Shown piece after piece: positions 23,208 through 34,086 of a DNA stretch of 64,000 nucleotides; the stretch's first letter is position 1; every line of letters begins with the position of its first letter. Made by a program: the position numbers and the translations under genes. Source of the stretch: Gymnopus androsaceus JB14 (taxonomy: Eukaryota; Basidiomycota; Agaricomycetes; Agaricales; Omphalotaceae); the NCBI GenBank assembly GCA_009733575.1, contig ML769536.1, positions 1-64,000 of the forward strand, written 5' to 3'. The notes beneath the pieces were generated by a model. It had not been told where the DNA came from, made no database searches, and saw only the letters and a program-made list of their open reading frames with translations.

Positions 23208-23611
23208 TAGACATAGGCACGAATGTATTCGCGAATATTTGCTTGTTTAATGAATAGCCACTGCAATTCTGGTCAGAATAAGTCCAGAAAGTATGTAATT
23301 TCATGAAGAAATGGTTGAGTTACATCCCCATCAAGTTTTGACCACATTGGAACCATTTCCCCAAGCTCTATGCCACAAAGTAGCCCTTCACGAATGCCAA
23401 AACTCGAATGTCGAATGCATTCAAGGTTTTTGAGCCTATTTTTGCCACTGGGACATGGGGAAATAGTCAAAATGCAGTCAAAACTTGATGGAGATGTAGC
23501 TCAACTATTTCTCTATCAAATTGCATGCTATTTAGACTTGTTCTAACCAGAATTTCAGTGGCTATTTGATGAAAGAGCTAACATTCGCCTAAACATTCGT
23601 GCCCATGTCTA
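23208..23611. mobile_element. MITE with long arms, TAGACAT family
   Basis: A 404-bp element with ends TAGACATAGGCACGAATGT and, as complement of the right, TAGACATGGGCACGAATGT. The inverted similarity runs for more than 100 bp through AATAGCCACTG, ATTCTGGT and AGTAT/AGCATG. Partial relatives are at 20470-20730 and 22290-22505. No coding capacity. Confidence 0.75.
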
Positions 23612-23838
23612 CCCAGAGCTATGGATTTCAAAGTGCAATAACTGACTTGTTTTGTCATTTGACAGCTGTTCAACTGACAACACCTGTCATTCTCTCCCGC
23701 CAACAATATATAAGAGATGTGGGACCGATGACTTTGTCTCAATTCTCAGTCACCTAGGCTCATCATGGTATTTGTGGTGCATCTCATTAGGTTCTTTAAT
23801 AACATCTATGACAATTATTCAGTTTTTGCTGATGTTGA

Positions 23839-23986
23839 CATCAGCAAAACCTGTATGAAAGCCATAGTACCTATAGCAACCCACAGCAGCCCATAGCAAC
23901 CCATAGTAATCTATAGCACTCTATTGTTCTGTAGAGTGCTCTACAGAGGGGGACCTTGCTATGGGATCATCCAGGCTTTGCTGATG
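23839..23986. mobile_element. Short CATCAG-family element
   Basis: A 148-bp element: CATCAGCAAAACCTGTAT at the left and the inverse CCAGGCTTTGCTGATG at the right. The arm is a run of degenerate CCCATAGCAAC units on one side and CTCTACAGAGGG/TTGCTATGGG on the other. A target duplication is not clear. Confidence 0.55.
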
Positions 23987-24655
23987 TTGGACTTTTTTAC
24001 TCACATTGACTGCCTGCCACCTAGCTCTTTAGCTGCACATTGGATCATTCATACTAGGGACCTCTGCTGAAGTTGCTGAACTCATTTTGGTCCAATGTAA
24101 GTATCTGGAGAATAAGTGCTGACTTCTAAGTGTCTATAACTCTGGCCAGCCGGCGGCAACAGCAAATTTCGCTTTGGCCCAGTAATACACAGTGCACACA
24201 GACTGTGAAAGAGTATCAGACATGGAATCCAGCAAGTACATATGCCATAGATGCAGAGAAGCTATGTATTTGCTGTGCAGCCCGAAGTAAACCAACTACT
24301 GTATATACAGCTATAATAGCTCAGAACCACCTATCTGAAGAAGTATGTAAGCCCAGCCGATACGTGTCTTTTACATGTTAAACACGTTGAAACTCATATA
24401 AGCGCCTACCGTAGGCACTTATATGAGGATAGTGACTATCCGGTGCCGAGGCCTTGTGGTCATATAAAATGCTGGGACTTGATTCAGAAATAGCTGCCTT
24501 TATGAAGGCAGAATCACCAGAGTGAAAGATGGAAATGTCCACTGAGTCCAAGTCCGGGTTGAGTCCAAGTCGAAGTCAAGGTCGGACAAGTCCAGATCAC
24601 TCATGTGAAAGTCATCATACTTTGTGAATTTTGCTTTCATACCAAAGTAAACAAT

Positions 24656-24750
24656 GGGCACATGATGTAGTGGGTCATTACTGGTTGTTGCTCACCGACT
24701 ACCTTGTTATGAGGCCGGGTGCTGGGTTCGATTCTCACTGTATGAGTCTG
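24656..24750 (+). ncRNA. tRNA-like sequence, probably SINE-type or decayed
   Basis: GGGCACATGATGTAGTGGGT resembles an acceptor stem plus box A. GCTGGGTTCGATTCTCAC at 24721-24738 resembles a T arm with box B. The spacing is about 60 bp, but the 3' side does not pair well with GGGCACA and no anticodon arm is clear. A tRNA-derived retroelement head or dead tRNA gene is more likely than a working tRNA. Confidence 0.3.
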
Positions 24751-26277
24751 CATCCATTAAGGAAAAGTTCGGCAGTCACTAAGCATTGTTGTATTCAAAT
24801 GGCTCGCCATTCAGAATTCCTGCAATATATATGCACCGTCACGGATGCATCGCGGCTTTTGCTTGGCTCTTGACTGTGCACTTTTGTGATCGCATATGTG
24901 GAGTCAGCATCGCCGACTCGTTGTCAAATATCAAAGTGAATTTCAGGGATGGATAGTCGTGAGCAAATATCAGCGGAGAACAAAGTCGGACAGGGTACGT
25001 ATGATACCGGTTGGCTCGGAGCTTTGACAATTTGGAATGACCTCTATATGGGGAAAACTTGGGGAAACTCTACACGAGCTACGCAAGCTATGTAGCGTTA
25101 CATAGTAGAGCCCCGAGTGCCCTCTACAAGGACCAAAACACCTTTTCAGATGTGCATACATACCCCAATAACTTGTATGACGCACCGTAAAAAAAATTCT
25201 CAAGATTTTAAGAGTGATTCTTACTTACATGATTCTGTTCGTAATTTAACATGTGCGTAAGTGCGCTAGCGTATGACCATCGACCATCTGCCAATGGCTT
25301 CCGTCCAGCGACATGATGACACAAGTGGATCATTGATAGATACTTCTAAGGTTAATCACCTGTTCTGCAGGTTGACTCTGAGGCTGGTCTGGCCTGGTAG
25401 CTGAGGAAAATAGCACCGGGTTTATCCGGACTTTCGAGATATGAAATTAGGAACGCACGTCATGACGAAATTGATGATTTCTCGCCTGTTGATTGGTTGG
25501 GATTCAGCATCAAAGTTGACCAAATAAGACACAACAAGCTAAACATTGTTTCCGCCTTTATTCCCTCCCTTTTCTTCTTTGACCACCATCTCAAAGTTGT
25601 TTTTTCTTTGCTGTTTTTCTTTGTCTAGGCTGGTTGAAGGTGTGTATTGATCTTTGAATTAATTTCCATTCTCCACATCAAGTATTTGAGAAAGGAATGT
25701 AAGGCTGAACTGGCTTCATAAGTCCAGTCTTATATTCCTGAATTTTTCCACTTAGCTTAGGGTGTGGAATTTCAAATAGAAACGAAAATTTTCTTGCTAC
25801 TATTTTTATTGCACTTGGCTTAGTATCGGCGGATGTAGTCCATATCTGTCTATTCTTTCACTGGCCACATGTTTGCTTGTTGGGCTTACTGCGCATTTAT
25901 GATCAATACATGCTCTGGTGATGTTTATGGTCCCTGCTCCCTTTTTAATCCCTTATTATTGCACCATTTATTCCAGCATGAATGACTGCTTACTACTTCC
26001 TTTTCTTCTAGAATTTTCAAATTCTTCCGAAATATATGAATTGTTTGCTATCTGCTGCAAACATCCTGCAATTTGATAAGCAGCCTCAGTGTGTAGTTAC
26101 TGGAATCTAATATCTTTTTATATCTTGACCCAGTCATTTTTGCAGATGAGTAGTGTCTTGGTGCTCCAGTCATCTCCTGGCTTAGGTCCAACTAGTTTAT
26201 TCTTTGATCAAAGTAAGTGTTTATCATCTAGGAACCTGCTGGGAGACTCAAATCAATGAGTAGACTTGGAATCTAGT
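24751..26277. other. Gene-free stretch upstream of the AT-hook gene
   Basis: No coding or RNA feature is supported. The last few hundred bases before 26278 are pyrimidine-rich, as is common in basidiomycete promoters and 5' leaders. Confidence 0.35.
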
Positions 26278-28461
26278 ATGTCAATACTTGTACCCAATTT
26301 AGTCTCGCTATTACCTGCTACTACATCTGCAGAAACTTTAGACATTTCAGATGTTTCAGAACAAGGCAACTCCGACGAGGATGTCGCCGAAATCACCAAC
26401 TTTTTGGTTGTACAAGAAAGCGCCGGCACTCCCACCACTCCGAAACATTGGCGCGCCAAAGCTTCTTCCACAACTACTTCAGCTAAAGGTGATATAAGAA
26501 CATCACACCTTGCACCCAAATCAAACGCCAGCTTCCCTGTTGTAGCTGATGACACCGCCATGGCGAGCGTGTCCGCAAATGATCTTGTTTCGCCATCTTC
26601 GCCGGCGTCTCTTCCCATTCTCGCTTCTGCATCTTCACTTCCCGACGTGATCGATCTCACATCAGAACCACTCGCACTTGCTAATGCCAAGCGTCCTGTT
26701 GGTAAACCAAAGAAAATAACTGCTGCGGGACGTAGTGAAAACGACGCCCCTTCCAAACCTCCAGTTGGGAAGTTTCCTCAGCGCCCTGTAGGGCATCCTC
26801 GAAAACTTGAGGCTGGCATTAAGCGTCCCATTGGTCGACCAAGAAAACCTCCTATTCCTGCCGGCGTCCAGGTCGTGCTACCTATTAGACGACCTGTTGG
26901 GCTATCGAGAAAGAACCCCATCACCATCACCCCACCGACGCCTGCTAACGACGTTGTTTTGGCGTACGAAACGCGCACAGAACCTAATAGCACCATCTCT
27001 CTTAGCGATCCCACCGGTTCGCTTGCTTCTGAAACCGAGGCAGGAGATGCGCTCATACAACCCGAGGTTAATGACCTCGTCGAAGCGCTTAGCTCAGCCT
27101 TCTCTCAGAATGCTAACCAAGATTCCGGATCCAGGCGCGAATTCGCATCTGGATGGCAAGACTACGATCTTGTCGGTGCACTCTCTTCCGCTTTTGCCAA
27201 CAATGCCATACCAGACACAGATGATGAATCGAGTGCCACATCTTCTGATCCCGGTTCCGAAACTATACCTCACTCGGAATTTCCTACACGTCGCCGTAGG
27301 CGTCGGTTAGCTCTTAAACGAGTGCCGCAAATTCCGTCGTCCCCTGTAAAGCGCCTACGTCCCAAGCGTACTCCCAAAGCGCTATACATCCCTCCTAACG
27401 AGAAAGCAATCGAGGCTTATCTGGACATCGAGTATTTGCCAGTTGAGCTTCCGCTTGGCATTTCCGTTGCCCCAGAAAATGAGAGCGAATACGTGGATCC
27501 CGATGATGAGGTACTCTTGGACTATGACTCTAGCTCGGAGATTATCGAGAAACGAACGAAGCAGGAGCAACAGAAGTTGAATCATTCCTCGACGACTTTG
27601 AGGAATAACCTGAGGTTCCTCTTCATGGAAAAAGTCCTCTCTTGCAAAGCACCCAAACCGACGCCTATACGGCAATACACCATCTCAACTGCATCTTCCA
27701 CGACGGCGTATGTTAGCCGTGTTGAAGAACACTGTGGTGACCGCGCATTGAGCGAAATTCTAGATGGACTTCCAAGCTGGGAAGCAAACATAAAGCCAAG
27801 GACTTACGTTAGTACTCAGTTAGATTGATTGTAAACGGTTGAAAACTGACTCATGTCTTAATAGTTTCGACGCCGGGCCACATTCGACGAGCCATCTTCT
27901 GAACGCGGAATTTCCGAAATTTCTAGCCAAGGCGAAGAAACTGAAGACTCTGTTGTTGAGACCACCAAACGCTCGTACTCTGAGGAAGATTCAGTTCCGC
28001 GCAAGAGGGTGAAATTTTCAGATACTGTCAGCGTTGGTTTTCAATCTGGTGTTGAGATCGACGCTGCTAATATTCAGACAAAGTTTGATGTCGTTCTTTG
28101 TGGGGAATCATTACAGAAGCTTGTCAAAGGCAAGGTTCAGATGAGTGAGCAGGCAAGTAATTTGATGGATTTTTACCGTAATTTGCAACTATCGTAACAA
28201 ATTTTACAGGAAATTGAACTTGTTCTCTCGTTCTTTGCAACCTCAACTCTGGAGCACATCATCAGGAAGTCGCAAGTCGTAGATGGGGATGAGCTTGATT
28301 TTCTCAGCACTGACAATCTTCAGGCTTGCAAATCAATCTGGCAAGCCCTTCAGTATATCTCAGAATCCGCTCCCGGCGCATTGGGACTTCCAGGTATCGT
28401 AGAGGGTACATTGATATGGGAGGCTCGGAAACTTGTTCATAGTATGATGGTAGCTGGATAA
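26278..28461 (+). CDS. AT-hook-like nuclear protein, three exons
   Basis: Exons 26278-27807, 27865-28152 and 28210-28461 join in frame to 689 residues. The first ATG of the frame is at 26278. The N-terminal third is Ser/Thr-rich and acidic. Between residues of about 140 and 210 there are four related basic motifs, KRPVGKPKK, RPVGHPRK, KRPIGRPRKPP and RPVGLSRK; the third fits an AT-hook core. Basic clusters TRRRRRRLALKR and VKRLRPKRTPK around residue 350 could be nuclear signals. The final third looks folded, with helical EIELVLSFFATSTLEHIIRK and a hydrophobic C-terminus. The second intron (28153-28209) has a GC-AG boundary (CAG|GCAAGT); reading it as GT would hit a stop. DNA binding in the nucleus is inferred from the AT-hooks; no family name is known to me. 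Confidence 0.75.
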
Positions 28462-29250
28462 AGTCAGGATTCTGAGACCAGCCTGGGACAAGGCTTCTAT
28501 TAACACAACAAGGAACATGTGTGTTGTTACTGTAGTCAGCATTAGTCACATTCAAAGCTCATACTGCCTGCTCTCCATGAACCGACCATAAATTAATAAA
28601 CTCCTCCTCCTCCTGTGCTCATTGTCGATGCAAGACCCGGTATACCAGCGCTAGCGCTGTGGATAGGCATGGACAAGTCGGGAAGACCCACCCAGCATTT
28701 CGCGGGACAAAATTCCTGAAGAAGGGCCCGGGGCTACAGTCTATCTGAGGTAACGAACCGCCCGCCGAATCGGATAACTAATCGTCGAGCTGAATAATCA
28801 GTGCGCTGCCCAAAAGAACAGCAGGAGCTGTGTTCGATGCTCGCATCTGGCTCAAATTGCACCCAGATTACTTGTTTATTCACTTGAAGTCTTATTTACA
28901 ACGTTAGAAGATTAAAAATCTCAAATCCAGGTGTACAGCACCTGGTATGAGACTTGTTTGAGACTCTATGGCCTGCTCGTTCCTTTAGTAGATAGGATGG
29001 CAGGCTGTGGTTAATATGTGCTATTTATTGTATCATGCTATAAACAATTAATGTAACTTTTCGGGCTCGTTGCTCGCCGGAAAATCAACCGCGAGCGACG
29101 CGGCTCAACGACTACCCCACTGTTTTTGGAAACTCTTGCTTTTCCCGGAAACCCTATGAATATGCGTGCCTAAGAGCAAAGGAATCTGGGTGAGCGGAGA
29201 TACCCAAAAGTATAGGAGCATTGTGACGCATCAAGCGAGCGCAGATCCCC
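28462..29250. other. Intergenic region, nothing recognised
   Basis: The 3' flank of the AT-hook gene up to the retrotransposon. No gene or repeat is supported. The outer end of the DIRS element probably lies near its right edge. Confidence 0.35.
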
Positions 29251-29292
29251 CCAAATGTAGGAGCAGATGATCAATGTAATGCTTACCATGAA

Positions 29293-31278
29293 TTATTGGA
29301 CAGGTGGCATTGCAATGCGTGTAAAATCGGCAAGCACAACTGAGTTGGCCTGCATGTAAGGTGCTAGAATCTCTGCATGCTGGCGGAGATATTTTATAAA
29401 TGACGGGCCTGCCCAACGTCCTTTGACCTGCATCACAATGAAAGGCATGCCACGCAGGAGGTACTCTAGGACTGATCCGATGCGTATGCCATGTGCCGGC
29501 GGAACCTCAACACCAGCCTTTCTCCCTGCTTCTGCTAGGCACTTGAGAAAATTTCTCCGTGTTAGGGGTCTCCGTTTCCCATCAGTGTGAGTGTACGAGA
29601 AGAGTGCCTCTTCTGATGAAAGTGGGTTATTGACTGCAAGATGATTGTCCAAAGCAGATTCGGGATCTGTGAGACCATCCTGCTTTGCCCAGCTCACATC
29701 TTCGCCATTGATGGGTGAGCATTTGGTAGACGGAAGGTGGAAAGAAGTGGTTTTGAGCTGATTGCGATCATGAGCTACTGTGACATCTGAACGTGTGACA
29801 TGCTGGGAGCAACTGAAACCTTGGAGTGAGGGAACAACGAATTCACCTAGCCGTGACGTGCAGTAGAAAGTTGTTGTCAAACATGCCCAGAAAGCTGCAT
29901 GAAGTGGATTCGTGAGATCAAGAGTGGACCAAATTGAAAGTAGGAAGGTGACAGTGTAAGGGGCGCGTTTCTGCCATTTGGATGCTGGAGGAGTGAGGCG
30001 ACTACTGCCTTTGTATAAAGCTTTTAGCTGGTCCTGATTCATCTCCCACTCTACTCCATGCAGAACATGCCAAGCATGGATTGCTGCTGTGTAATTTGCG
30101 ATGGCATCTCCCGAGTAGCTACCTGCGAGAGCAGCTACGAAAGCAGAAATAAGAAGTGTGCTAGCAGGAGCCCGCTGCGATTCGGAAACTCCTTTGAGAT
30201 CACAGAATACGTGAAAAACCAAAAGACCTGATCCGTAGCTTTCAAGGGTGCTTGGTGCATATGCATGCGAGATGACTGTGAATACCCTCTGCAAGTCTTC
30301 TTGTGATAATGGAAGTTGTGACTCCTTCCGCGGGGAACACAGTGGGAGCCATAAGAGCAAACGCTCTTGTGCAAGGCAATGGGGTCGGAATAAAGAAGGT
30401 AGGGGCCGTAGGTCCTTGTTGTATGGCATGGGTTGGATTGGAGAGCGTAGCATGGCATCAAAACGAGAGGGTGACAAAGGTGGGGAGCTAGTCCCACCAG
30501 TAAAGGTCAGAATTTGCGAGCTCGTCTCCGCATTTCTCAAAGGAGTAGTTGATGCATTGTCGTTGATGGAATTCATCAACTGGAATAGACTTTGCTGGGA
30601 GGGTAGGGGCACTCGCAGAGGGATGATCGGAGACATCAATGATGAATGGCTGGAGGAAATCGGGAATGGTAATGGGAGGAAGAAGTAGGGATTTGTGGGG
30701 GAAGATGCCGCGGGAGGGTTTGTCTGCTGGGTTTTCCTTACTGGGGACATATCGCGAATGGATGGTAACATCGGTATGTCCCAGTAGTTTGTGGATGACT
30801 TGGAAAATCTCATTGACCCTTTTGTCCCGACTGCGACCTGTCCACCATCCTTCGACAACTCCAGTGTTGTTGCCATACAGTTTGAGGTGAACGGATGTAG
30901 TTCCTGCATCAAGAATGGCTCGTATGAGGAAGTAGAAACCAACTGCTTCAGCCCATGCGATGGCTCTTCCGTCGGTATCCCAGCCTGAAATGAGCTTCCA
31001 AGCTCTCCACCTTCCTCTAATAAGAATGGCGATACCAAAGCCGGAGCTTGCGTCTGAAAATGCGTGAATGTCGAGGACCTCAGAAGGAATTGGGATATGT
31101 TGAGAAAGAGAGGATTGGGTGAGTGTATGGTACCACCACTTGAGGTCTGCAGGAGTACCTCTGGGAGGAGTGAGTGGAACGAATGGATTATGGGATCCAA
31201 TCCCCATGAAGGCCTCCAGGTTGGTGAGGTAGGCTCTTCCTTCCGGTACCACAAGTGAAGTGTGGAGGAGTTTTCCAT
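29293..31278 (-). CDS. Tyrosine recombinase of the DIRS element
   Basis: An open frame of 661 codons; the recombinase proper occupies about the last 330. The N-terminal half overlaps the RT frame and is Ser/Pro/Thr-rich without a recognisable domain, so the real start is probably internal. A core-binding helical part (TLESYGSGLLVFHVFCDLKG) precedes the catalytic part. The first catalytic Arg is in TFYCTSRLGEF, HxxR in AHGIRIGSVLEYLLRG, then GRWAGPSF, and the candidate Tyr nucleophile lies in FIKYLRQHAEILAPYM. The enzyme would integrate the circular cDNA. No internal stop or frameshift is seen. Confidence 0.8.
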   Translation of the reverse strand: MENSSTLHLWYRKEEPTSPTWRPSWGLDPIIHSFHSLLPEVLLQTSSGGTIHSPNPLFLNISQFLLRSSTFTHFQTQAPALVSPFLLEEGGELGSSFQAGIPTEEPSHGLKQLVSTSSYEPFLMQELHPFTSNCMATTLELSKDGGQVAVGTKGSMRFSKSSTNYWDIPMLPSIRDMSPVRKTQQTNPPAASSPTNPYFFLPLPFPISSSHSSLMSPIIPLRVPLPSQQSLFQLMNSINDNASTTPLRNAETSSQILTFTGGTSSPPLSPSRFDAMLRSPIQPMPYNKDLRPLPSLFRPHCLAQERLLLWLPLCSPRKESQLPLSQEDLQRVFTVISHAYAPSTLESYGSGLLVFHVFCDLKGVSESQRAPASTLLISAFVAALAGSYSGDAIANYTAAIHAWHVLHGVEWEMNQDQLKALYKGSSRLTPPASKWQKRAPYTVTFLLSIWSTLDLTNPLHAAFWACLTTTFYCTSRLGEFVVPSLQGFSCSQHVTRSDVTVAHDRNQLKTTSFHLPSTKCSPINGEDVSWAKQDGLTDPESALDNHLAVNNPLSSEEALFSYTHTDGKRRPLTRRNFLKCLAEAGRKAGVEVPPAHGIRIGSVLEYLLRGMPFIVMQVKGRWAGPSFIKYLRQHAEILAPYMQANSVVLADFTRIAMPPVQ

Positions 31279-32680
31279 ACAGAGATTTTGTCTTCTCCAG
31301 CACGTGTGTGCAAGATTCCTCCCACTCTGTGATCACCTCCCGGTATTTCTCTGCTTTCTTGGCTGTGAGAGCCACCGTCCTGGCTTGGACATCCCAAAGA
31401 AGACCTGTGAAGGGGCATGATGGTCCAAACGGGAAATCCTTGTCTTTTCCCCAGACGAAGCCCAGAGCGTCGGAGAGCTCATCAATATCTTCAAAGGCAT
31501 AAGTGAACTTTGAATCATGGGAGGAATGCGCTGAGCATTGAGAGAGGTCTGCAATGGGAAAAGCGTAGTCTTCATTGAAATCTTCAATTGCATCGGATGG
31601 CAATATACCGCCTGCAAACCACAGGCGACCACCATGTCTTTGCTGACCACTCTTTTCGATCCATGCATGGATGGAAGATCTACGGGCATTAAACTCTGCG
31701 AGATACCGTCGCAGAATTTGTGCAAAGAAATGGTCATCCACCCATTTTGAGAGTGGGCCCATTCCTTTCCAACAATACAAGTCTGCACCTGCATCATCCA
31801 GATGACCATGCGTTCCAACTCCTGAAGTGATCCCGAACAAAAGACATGTATCCAGTGCGAATGAATCTTCCTCTCGCAAACGGACAACAACTCCAGGCCA
31901 TTGCTCATGATGTAAAGGAATGCTGCAAAAAGCATCAACAACATCTCGGCATGCCACTTCTGAGCCCGGGGGTAACTGGTGGACAAGCAGGCAAACTGCT
32001 GTGAAAGTCCCATATGTACATGGATAATCGGAGGATTCAATAGTGGAATTAATAGATTTGATAGTATTTCGCAGGTTATGCGGGAAGGATAGATCTTGCA
32101 CGAGACGGAAAGCCTTAGGTTTATGAGGCTTGGGTATGAGGGATAGAGGAGATAATTGAAAGGGACCAATAGTATGTTCGAGTTCTGATTTTGACATGGG
32201 TCCAAGGTATCGGCCCGCAGCAAACTCTTTTTCCATGATAGCATCGAATTCCTGAGAGTATATGTTGACTGAAGATTTGTTCGGCGGAATAAATGTAGTG
32301 GAGATTTTGCGAACACCTGCGTGAAAACCGTGCCGTAGAGAGTGGGGGAGATCTGGGTACTTGGCAAGTAAGCCTGACTCCTGCAACAAAGTGTCCCAAA
32401 CCTCCACCTTATACAGTGTAAGAGGTGTCTGTGCTCTCTGCCTGAGGGCAGACCTGAGCTCCGTGACCCAGTGCTCCACATCCACTGCAGATATGCTTCT
32501 GGACATGGGAAGAGTCGGTACAACCTTTTGGGAGGTTGTGGTATAGACAGATTGGTCTTCCTGTCTTTCATACCAATATATCCCTTCCCTGTCGCTGAGC
32601 AAAGGCTTCGGGCCCATTCCAAAGGTCGGGTGATGAGCAACTCCGGACTTGATGCGCATGGCTGCCAAGACAGATGGCAC
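30488..32680 (-). CDS. Reverse transcriptase/RNase H of the DIRS element
   Basis: An open frame of 730 codons. The RT palm has FRLVQDLSFPHN, motif A in ACRDVVDAFCSIPLHHEQW, LLFGITSGVGTHGH, and the catalytic box as KWVDDHFF (VDD form). RNase H follows: Asp in HAFSDASSGFGIAI, Glu in AIAWAEAVGFYFL, and the next acidic site reads LYGNNTGVVEGW where relatives I know carry GDNTG. That Asp-to-Asn change may weaken RNase H. The C-terminus (VPSKENPADKPSRGIFP) is typical of DIRS and Ty3 RNase H ends. The frame overlaps the recombinase frame downstream. Confidence 0.85.
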   Translation of the reverse strand: MPSVLAAMRIKSGVAHHPTFGMGPKPLLSDREGIYWYERQEDQSVYTTTSQKVVPTLPMSRSISAVDVEHWVTELRSALRQRAQTPLTLYKVEVWDTLLQESGLLAKYPDLPHSLRHGFHAGVRKISTTFIPPNKSSVNIYSQEFDAIMEKEFAAGRYLGPMSKSELEHTIGPFQLSPLSLIPKPHKPKAFRLVQDLSFPHNLRNTIKSINSTIESSDYPCTYGTFTAVCLLVHQLPPGSEVACRDVVDAFCSIPLHHEQWPGVVVRLREEDSFALDTCLLFGITSGVGTHGHLDDAGADLYCWKGMGPLSKWVDDHFFAQILRRYLAEFNARRSSIHAWIEKSGQQRHGGRLWFAGGILPSDAIEDFNEDYAFPIADLSQCSAHSSHDSKFTYAFEDIDELSDALGFVWGKDKDFPFGPSCPFTGLLWDVQARTVALTAKKAEKYREVITEWEESCTHVLEKTKSLYGKLLHTSLVVPEGRAYLTNLEAFMGIGSHNPFVPLTPPRGTPADLKWWYHTLTQSSLSQHIPIPSEVLDIHAFSDASSGFGIAILIRGRWRAWKLISGWDTDGRAIAWAEAVGFYFLIRAILDAGTTSVHLKLYGNNTGVVEGWWTGRSRDKRVNEIFQVIHKLLGHTDVTIHSRYVPSKENPADKPSRGIFPHKSLLLPPITIPDFLQPFIIDVSDHPSASAPTLPAKSIPVDEFHQRQCINYSFEKCGDELANSDLYWWD

Positions 32681-33168
32681 AGACAGATTTGGCGGCTTTC
32701 CTGTCTGTGCCTGTCTGAAAAGACTGTTCCTGAGATGGGAGAGAGATCTATAGAATGCGTATATTCAAACCCGATGCATATGCGAATGTGAAATGTGCAT
32801 CCCATAGTCGAAAGGAGATAAATTAGATAATAAAAGAGAATCCACCGTCAATGATTTCTCACAAGTATCATATGTAAAAAACGTACCGTTCCTTTTCCTG
32901 ACTGCACTCGATAAGGCTGCTTACGCAGTGAGGAGCCCAGAATAGAGCGAGACACGCCTGATGATGCCTTTCGACTGGGTGTCATTGGCTGTAGCTGAAG
33001 TGCAGCACCTCTGACTGGTGAGGCTCCTGAATCCTGCTGTGTTCGTGGCTGAGAAAACAAGCAAGCATAATGCGTATGCATGTAAGGAAGTTTATGCGTA
33101 TGTGAATGCGTATGCGTATGCCAGAAGAAAAGAGCAAAGGGATAGGGAAAGAGCATGTCGGTGGATAA

Positions 33169-34086
33169 TTAGCAATGGGTTTGTTGAATATGATAGACGA
33201 AACCTACCAAAACCATGTTTTCCAGCCGCATTTGCCTCAGAACGTCGTCCTCAATCCTTGCAATCAGTTCTTCATTGATGATTGCAACGTTGAAGACAGC
33301 TTTCTTTGCCAGTATGAGGCGATGCCAGTCACGCTTCACCTGAGCATGATACTTGACCAGTACCTGCTCTCCATGTGGCTCATAACAACCAAAGCGGTGG
33401 TTTTCAAGAATGGTATAGAAATGGGCCCATGCCCTGCAGTAATCCGCTGGCCAACCAAGTTCTGTCATTGTTTGAACGTATAGTGTTTTGGCGATGGAAA
33501 GCTGCGTAAAGGAAAGTAGATCGTCTGGAATGGCTTTCGACAATTTCGTGAGCGTGGATAGCGGTCGCAGAGCAACTGTAGCAGCGTCCTCTCCAATGGC
33601 TGAGAAACTATAACCTGTGGTCGAATCTACAAAAGAATTGAGGCGTGCTTCTTCGCAGCCCTCCATTCCAAAATACCACAGTTCAACATAGTCGTACTTC
33701 TGCATCTTTTCTAAAGCGAAAGGAAGTGGGGAAGCTTGAGGATTAGTGGGTACTGAAGCTTTTTGGTCCATAGGCGGAGGCCTGAAACACTTCTTCTCTT
33801 CCTCAGCCTTCTCTTTTTCCGCTTCCTTTTCCAACTGCTTCTGTGTCTCCTCTGCTGTTCTCAAACATATTTCCTCTTCCCTTCTGTCCACCTCTAACTG
33901 AGCCTCCCAGGCTTGCACTTCCCTTGCATGTCATGCTGCATAGGAAACTGCTAGACTCTGAGTGACTTCCGCACGAGTTCTGGTGTTGGTTACACAAGAG
34001 TCGACAAAGTCATTCCAGTCTGGATCGTTGTTATAGTCTGGGACTATGTCCTGGGTTGGGTCTCTAGTAATTCGTGCTGCAGCCAT
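33169..34086 (-). pseudogene. Gag-like protein of the DIRS element, with internal stop
   Basis: The frame starts at ATG 34086 and opens with about 50 residues containing DPTQDIVPDYNNDPDWNDF, then meets TGA at 33933-33931. Beyond it, the same frame continues without a break to 33169. It has a Glu/Lys-rich coiled-coil (EETQKQLEKEAEKEKAEEEK) and the conserved gag-like region of basidiomycete DIRS elements: YDYVELWYFGMEGCEEARL, FTQLSIAKTLYVQTMTELGW, and VKRDWHRLILAKKAVFNVAI. The stop sits where AAWHAREVQAW would read if it were TGG, so a single G-to-A change is the simplest explanation. The frame ends near an AT-rich segment with ATGCGT repeats (about 33070-33120), so a spliced C-terminal part could be missing. 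Confidence 0.65.

Noticed and set aside
24656..24750. A functional tRNA gene
   Set aside because: Box A- and box B-like words are present, but acceptor pairing and an anticodon arm are not, so it is kept only as a tRNA-like relic.
30248..30890. Plus-strand open frames of up to 146 codons
   Set aside because: They are antisense to the DIRS reverse transcriptase and recombinase frames, which have clear domains.
33070..33156. HTHTHT-rich peptide frame on the minus strand
   Set aside because: It comes from an ATGCGT/CATACG simple repeat between the gag and RT blocks.
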